DNA of 24,827 nucleotides from an uncultured Oscillospiraceae bacterium (GTDB taxonomy: Bacteria > Bacillota > Clostridia > Oscillospirales > Oscillospiraceae). Where the stretch lies: assembly GCA_910588625.1 (NCBI GenBank), contig CAJUQN010000034.1:1-24827 (forward strand), read 5' to 3'. The notes under the pieces were generated by a model. The model was not told where the DNA came from. It did no database searches and saw only the letters and a program-made list of their open reading frames with translations. The translations under genes were made by a program, and so were the position numbers. This document shows, piece by piece, positions 23,301-24,827 of this stretch (position 1 is its first letter; each line of letters opens with the position of its first letter).

Positions 23301-24371
23301 ATGGCAAAGACAGCAACGAAGAAGAAGTACAACTACTTAACCAAAGCACTCCAACTCCCGGACGGTACCCGAAAATACATCCGAGCCAAGACCCAGGCGG
23401 AGCTGGACGAAAAGGTTCTGAAAGCCCAGATCCTGGTCAACTCAGGCGTGGATATTTGCAGTGAGGAGACCTTCGGCCATTTCGCCCAGATGTGGTACGA
23501 TCTCTACAAAAAGCCCAATCTGCGCGAGAACAGTCTCAACGCAATCAAGTACGTCTTGAACCAGCACATCCTGCCGTTCATTGGTGGATATCGCTTGCGG
23601 GATATCACCCCTATGCAGATCCAGGCCATCATGGCCTCGCTGTCCAACAAGAGCAATTCCCTCCAATCCAAGGTCTTGATCCATTTGCGCAGCATTTTCA
23701 AGGCTGCGCAGGAAAATGGACTGGTGGCGAAATCCCCCGTGAGCAGTATGCTGAAGCCCGGAGGCCGTAAAACCGCCGAGAAGGTGGCTCTCGCACCCCA
23801 GGAGACCCGTCTGCTGGTGGAAAGGGTAAATAACCCCAGGGCCCATACCTTCCTGCTGATCGCGCTCCATACGGGGATGCGCAGGGGCGAGATTTTGGGC
23901 CTCATGTGGGAGGACATCGATTTTAAGCAGCGGATCGTCCACGTCAGGCACAACGCCATCTTGGGCAAGGGGGAGACCTCCATCCACGACACGCTGAAGA
24001 CTGACGCGGGGCGGCGGGATATCCCCCTCACCGATGAGCTGGAGGCGTGGCTGGCGAAGTACAAGAAGCGCAGCCACTCCAGGTTTGTGCTGGCCATGCA
24101 GAACGGCAAGCCGCTCACCCAGTCTGCCTACAAGAGTATGTGGAAGCTGGTGGAGCGGGAGCTGCCCGACACTCATGTGACGGCCCACGTCCTCCGCCAC
24201 ACCTATGTCACCCGGCTGTTTGAGGCGGGGCTGGACATCAAGGAGATCCAGTACCTGGCGGGCCACAGCACCGTGGACATGACCCTCCGGGTATACACCC
24301 ATTACGACCGGCGCTCCCGGGAAGGGAAGACCGCCGAGAAAGTGAGAGAAGCTATGCGGGAAAACGCGTGA
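23301..24371 (+). CDS. int: Tyrosine-type site-specific integrase
   Basis: This encodes 356 residues from the ATG at 23301 behind AAAGGAG; an upstream TTG is less likely. Residues 1 to about 60 form an arm-type DNA-binding domain (KYNYLTKALQLPDGTRKYI), about 65-160 the SAM-like core-binding domain, and 170-356 the catalytic domain. The catalytic set is present: Arg194 (HTGMRRGEI), His296 and Arg299 (HVLRHTYVT), His322 (LAGHST) and the nucleophile Tyr332 (RVYTHYD). It matches Tn916/phage-type integrases in length and layout. The gene reads toward the 3' end of tRNA-Val 154 bases away, the standard arrangement for an element integrated in that tRNA. The protein looks intact. Confidence 0.95.
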   Translation: MAKTATKKKYNYLTKALQLPDGTRKYIRAKTQAELDEKVLKAQILVNSGVDICSEETFGHFAQMWYDLYKKPNLRENSLNAIKYVLNQHILPFIGGYRLRDITPMQIQAIMASLSNKSNSLQSKVLIHLRSIFKAAQENGLVAKSPVSSMLKPGGRKTAEKVALAPQETRLLVERVNNPRAHTFLLIALHTGMRRGEILGLMWEDIDFKQRIVHVRHNAILGKGETSIHDTLKTDAGRRDIPLTDELEAWLAKYKKRSHSRFVLAMQNGKPLTQSAYKSMWKLVERELPDTHVTAHVLRHTYVTRLFEAGLDIKEIQYLAGHSTVDMTLRVYTHYDRRSREGKTAEKVREAMRENA

Positions 24372-24409
24372 CACAAGGGGTCAAAAAAATTTGCAACAGA
24401 TTTGCAACA
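24372..24409. repeat. Repeats beyond integrase: candidate arm-type binding sites
   Basis: ATTTGCAACA occurs twice in tandem (24390-24399 and 24400-24409), a 10-base, one-helical-turn period. Just before it, CACAAGGGG (24372-24380) is the exact inverted copy of CCCCTTGTG at 23225-23233, upstream of the gene, which is followed by ATTTGCAAA. Positions between int and the tRNA are where integrase arm sites are normally found. Confidence 0.45.
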
Positions 24410-24479
24410 ACGTGCCCCCAAATGACCCGAAAATATCCTAAATTATGGGAAATAAGGCGGTTCCAAACAGCCCTCGAAA

Positions 24480-24521
24480 GCAAAGCGAAAACCCCTCAAA
24501 CCGTTGCGGTTCAAGGGGTTT
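24480..24521 (-). terminator. Rho-independent terminator of the tRNA cluster
   Basis: The arms 24489-24503 and 24507-24521 pair over about 13 of 15 positions around a 3-base loop (AACCCC with GGGGTT, ACCG with CGGT). Reading the minus strand, the hairpin lies just after tRNA-Val and is followed by TTTTCGCTTT. Confidence 0.65.
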
Positions 24522-24525
24522 CGGC

Positions 24526-24601
24526 TGGTGGAGACTACAGAACTCGAATCTGTGACCTCTTGCGTGTGAAGCAAGCGCTCTACCGGCTGAGCTAAGCCTC
24601 C
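24526..24601 (-). tRNA. tRNA-Val (CAC)
   Basis: The cloverleaf reads on the minus strand: acceptor GGAGGCT with AGTCTCC (one G-U), D arm GCTCAGCCGGTAGAGC, anticodon stem CTTGC/GCAAG with loop TTCACAC giving anticodon CAC, T arm ACAGA-TTCGAGT-TCTGT, discriminator A and encoded CCA. Its 3' end faces the integrase gene and is the probable attachment site of the element. Confidence 0.92.
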
Positions 24602-24605
24602 ATAT

Positions 24606-24680
24606 TGGTGACCCGGACGGGAATCGAACCCGTGTTACCGCCGTGAAAGGGCGGTGTCTTAGCCGCTTGACCACCGGGCC
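24606..24680 (-). tRNA. tRNA-Glu (TTC)
   Basis: On the minus strand the acceptor GGCCCGG pairs with CCGGGTC (one G-U). The anticodon stem CCGCC/GGCGG holds loop CTTTCAC with anticodon TTC. The T arm is ACGGG-TTCGATT-CCCGT, and CCA is encoded. Four bases separate it from tRNA-Val. Confidence 0.93.
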
Positions 24681-24714
24681 GTAGTGCCCAAAGCGGGCGG
24701 GTCAGAGCGGAAGC

Positions 24715-24746
24715 CTCGAAGAAGCGGCCATCGCCGCTTCTTCGAG
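24715..24746. other. Strong hairpin between tRNA-Met and tRNA-Glu
   Basis: CTCGAAGAAGCGG (24715-24727) and CCGCTTCTTCGAG (24734-24746) pair perfectly over 13 bases; C24728 and G24733 extend the stem by one. No T-run follows on either strand, so it is more likely an RNA-processing structure or repeat than a terminator. Confidence 0.55.
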
Positions 24747-24747
24747 A

Positions 24748-24824
24748 TGGTAGCGGCGACTGGATTCGAACCGGTGACAACTCGGGTATGAACCGAGTGC
24801 TCTAGCCAACTGAGCTACGCCGCC
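24748..24824 (-). tRNA. tRNA-Met (CAT), elongator type
   Basis: On the minus strand the acceptor GGCGGCG pairs with CGCCGCT (G1-U72). The D arm GCTCAGTTGGCTAGAGC, anticodon stem CTCGG/CCGAG, loop TTCATAC (anticodon CAT) and encoded ACCA resemble Bacillus elongator tRNA-Met. An Ile tRNA with modified CAT is the alternative. The T stem has one C-A mismatch. Confidence 0.88.
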
Positions 24825-24827
24825 ATT

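Noticed and set aside
24526..24560. Second copy of the tRNA-Val 3' end as the opposite attachment site inside the window
   Set aside because: Scanning by eye for the GAACTCGAATCTG core found only the tRNA copy; the partner is either beyond the left edge or too diverged to see.
1..24827. CRISPR array, insertion sequence or rRNA
   Set aside because: No regularly spaced repeats, transposase genes with flanking terminal repeats, or rRNA segments were seen in the window.

Overview
The window looks like chromosome of a fairly GC-rich gut member of the Clostridia, probably Oscillospiraceae (Flavonifractor/Pseudoflavonifractor-like). The grounds are strong AGGAGG-type ribosome sites, Gram-positive-style tRNAs with encoded CCA, split transketolase genes and typical Firmicutes glycan genes. 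The genus is inference.

Positions 41-20645 hold a plant-glycan catabolic locus. A divergent AraC-type regulator that lacks its DNA-binding half sits at the left edge. Fifteen genes on the + strand then follow with gaps of 0-41 bases or short overlaps and no visible terminator, so they probably form one ~20 kb operon. The upstream half is hydrolytic: GH43, SGNH esterase, CE4-type deacetylase, GH2, a GPH-family sugar:cation symporter, a second GH43 and a second GH2. None of the hydrolases has a signal peptide, so they should act in the cytoplasm on acetylated oligosaccharides brought in by the symporter. The downstream half feeds pentoses and hexuronates into central metabolism: xylulokinase, a DUF4867 protein, a FucI/AraA-superfamily isomerase, a second FGGY kinase, AraD (all active-site residues at E. 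coli numbering), the two halves of transketolase, and mannonate dehydratase UxuA. The likely substrate is an arabinose-, xylose- and uronic-acid-containing hemicellulose or pectin side chain.

Positions 20645-21198 are a scar. A ~99-base REP-like element with inverted ends is followed by the first ~42 codons of an SDR oxidoreductase (probably the fructuronate reductase partner of UxuA), then by a degraded FGGY-kinase fragment with a Trp-to-stop change and an internal deletion.

Positions 21199-24525 are lower in GC and look like the integration end of a mobile element. They hold a winged-helix response regulator with a degenerate receiver, a leader-like 29-codon ORF before a sigma-region-4-like protein, a small excisionase-type DNA-binding protein behind a long hairpin, and a tyrosine integrase. 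The integrase gene faces the 3' end of a tRNA-Val, the usual attachment arrangement. tRNA-Val(CAC), tRNA-Glu(TTC) and tRNA-Met(CAT) lie on the minus strand at 24526-24824.

The most interesting points are the non-canonical pentose module (xylB, DUF4867, FucI-like isomerase, FGGY kinase, araD, split transketolase) with no classical AraA, AraB or XylA in view; the duplicated GH43-GH2 pairs; the uxuB-like/kinase scar; and the regulatory RNA-like structures in the mobile-element end.
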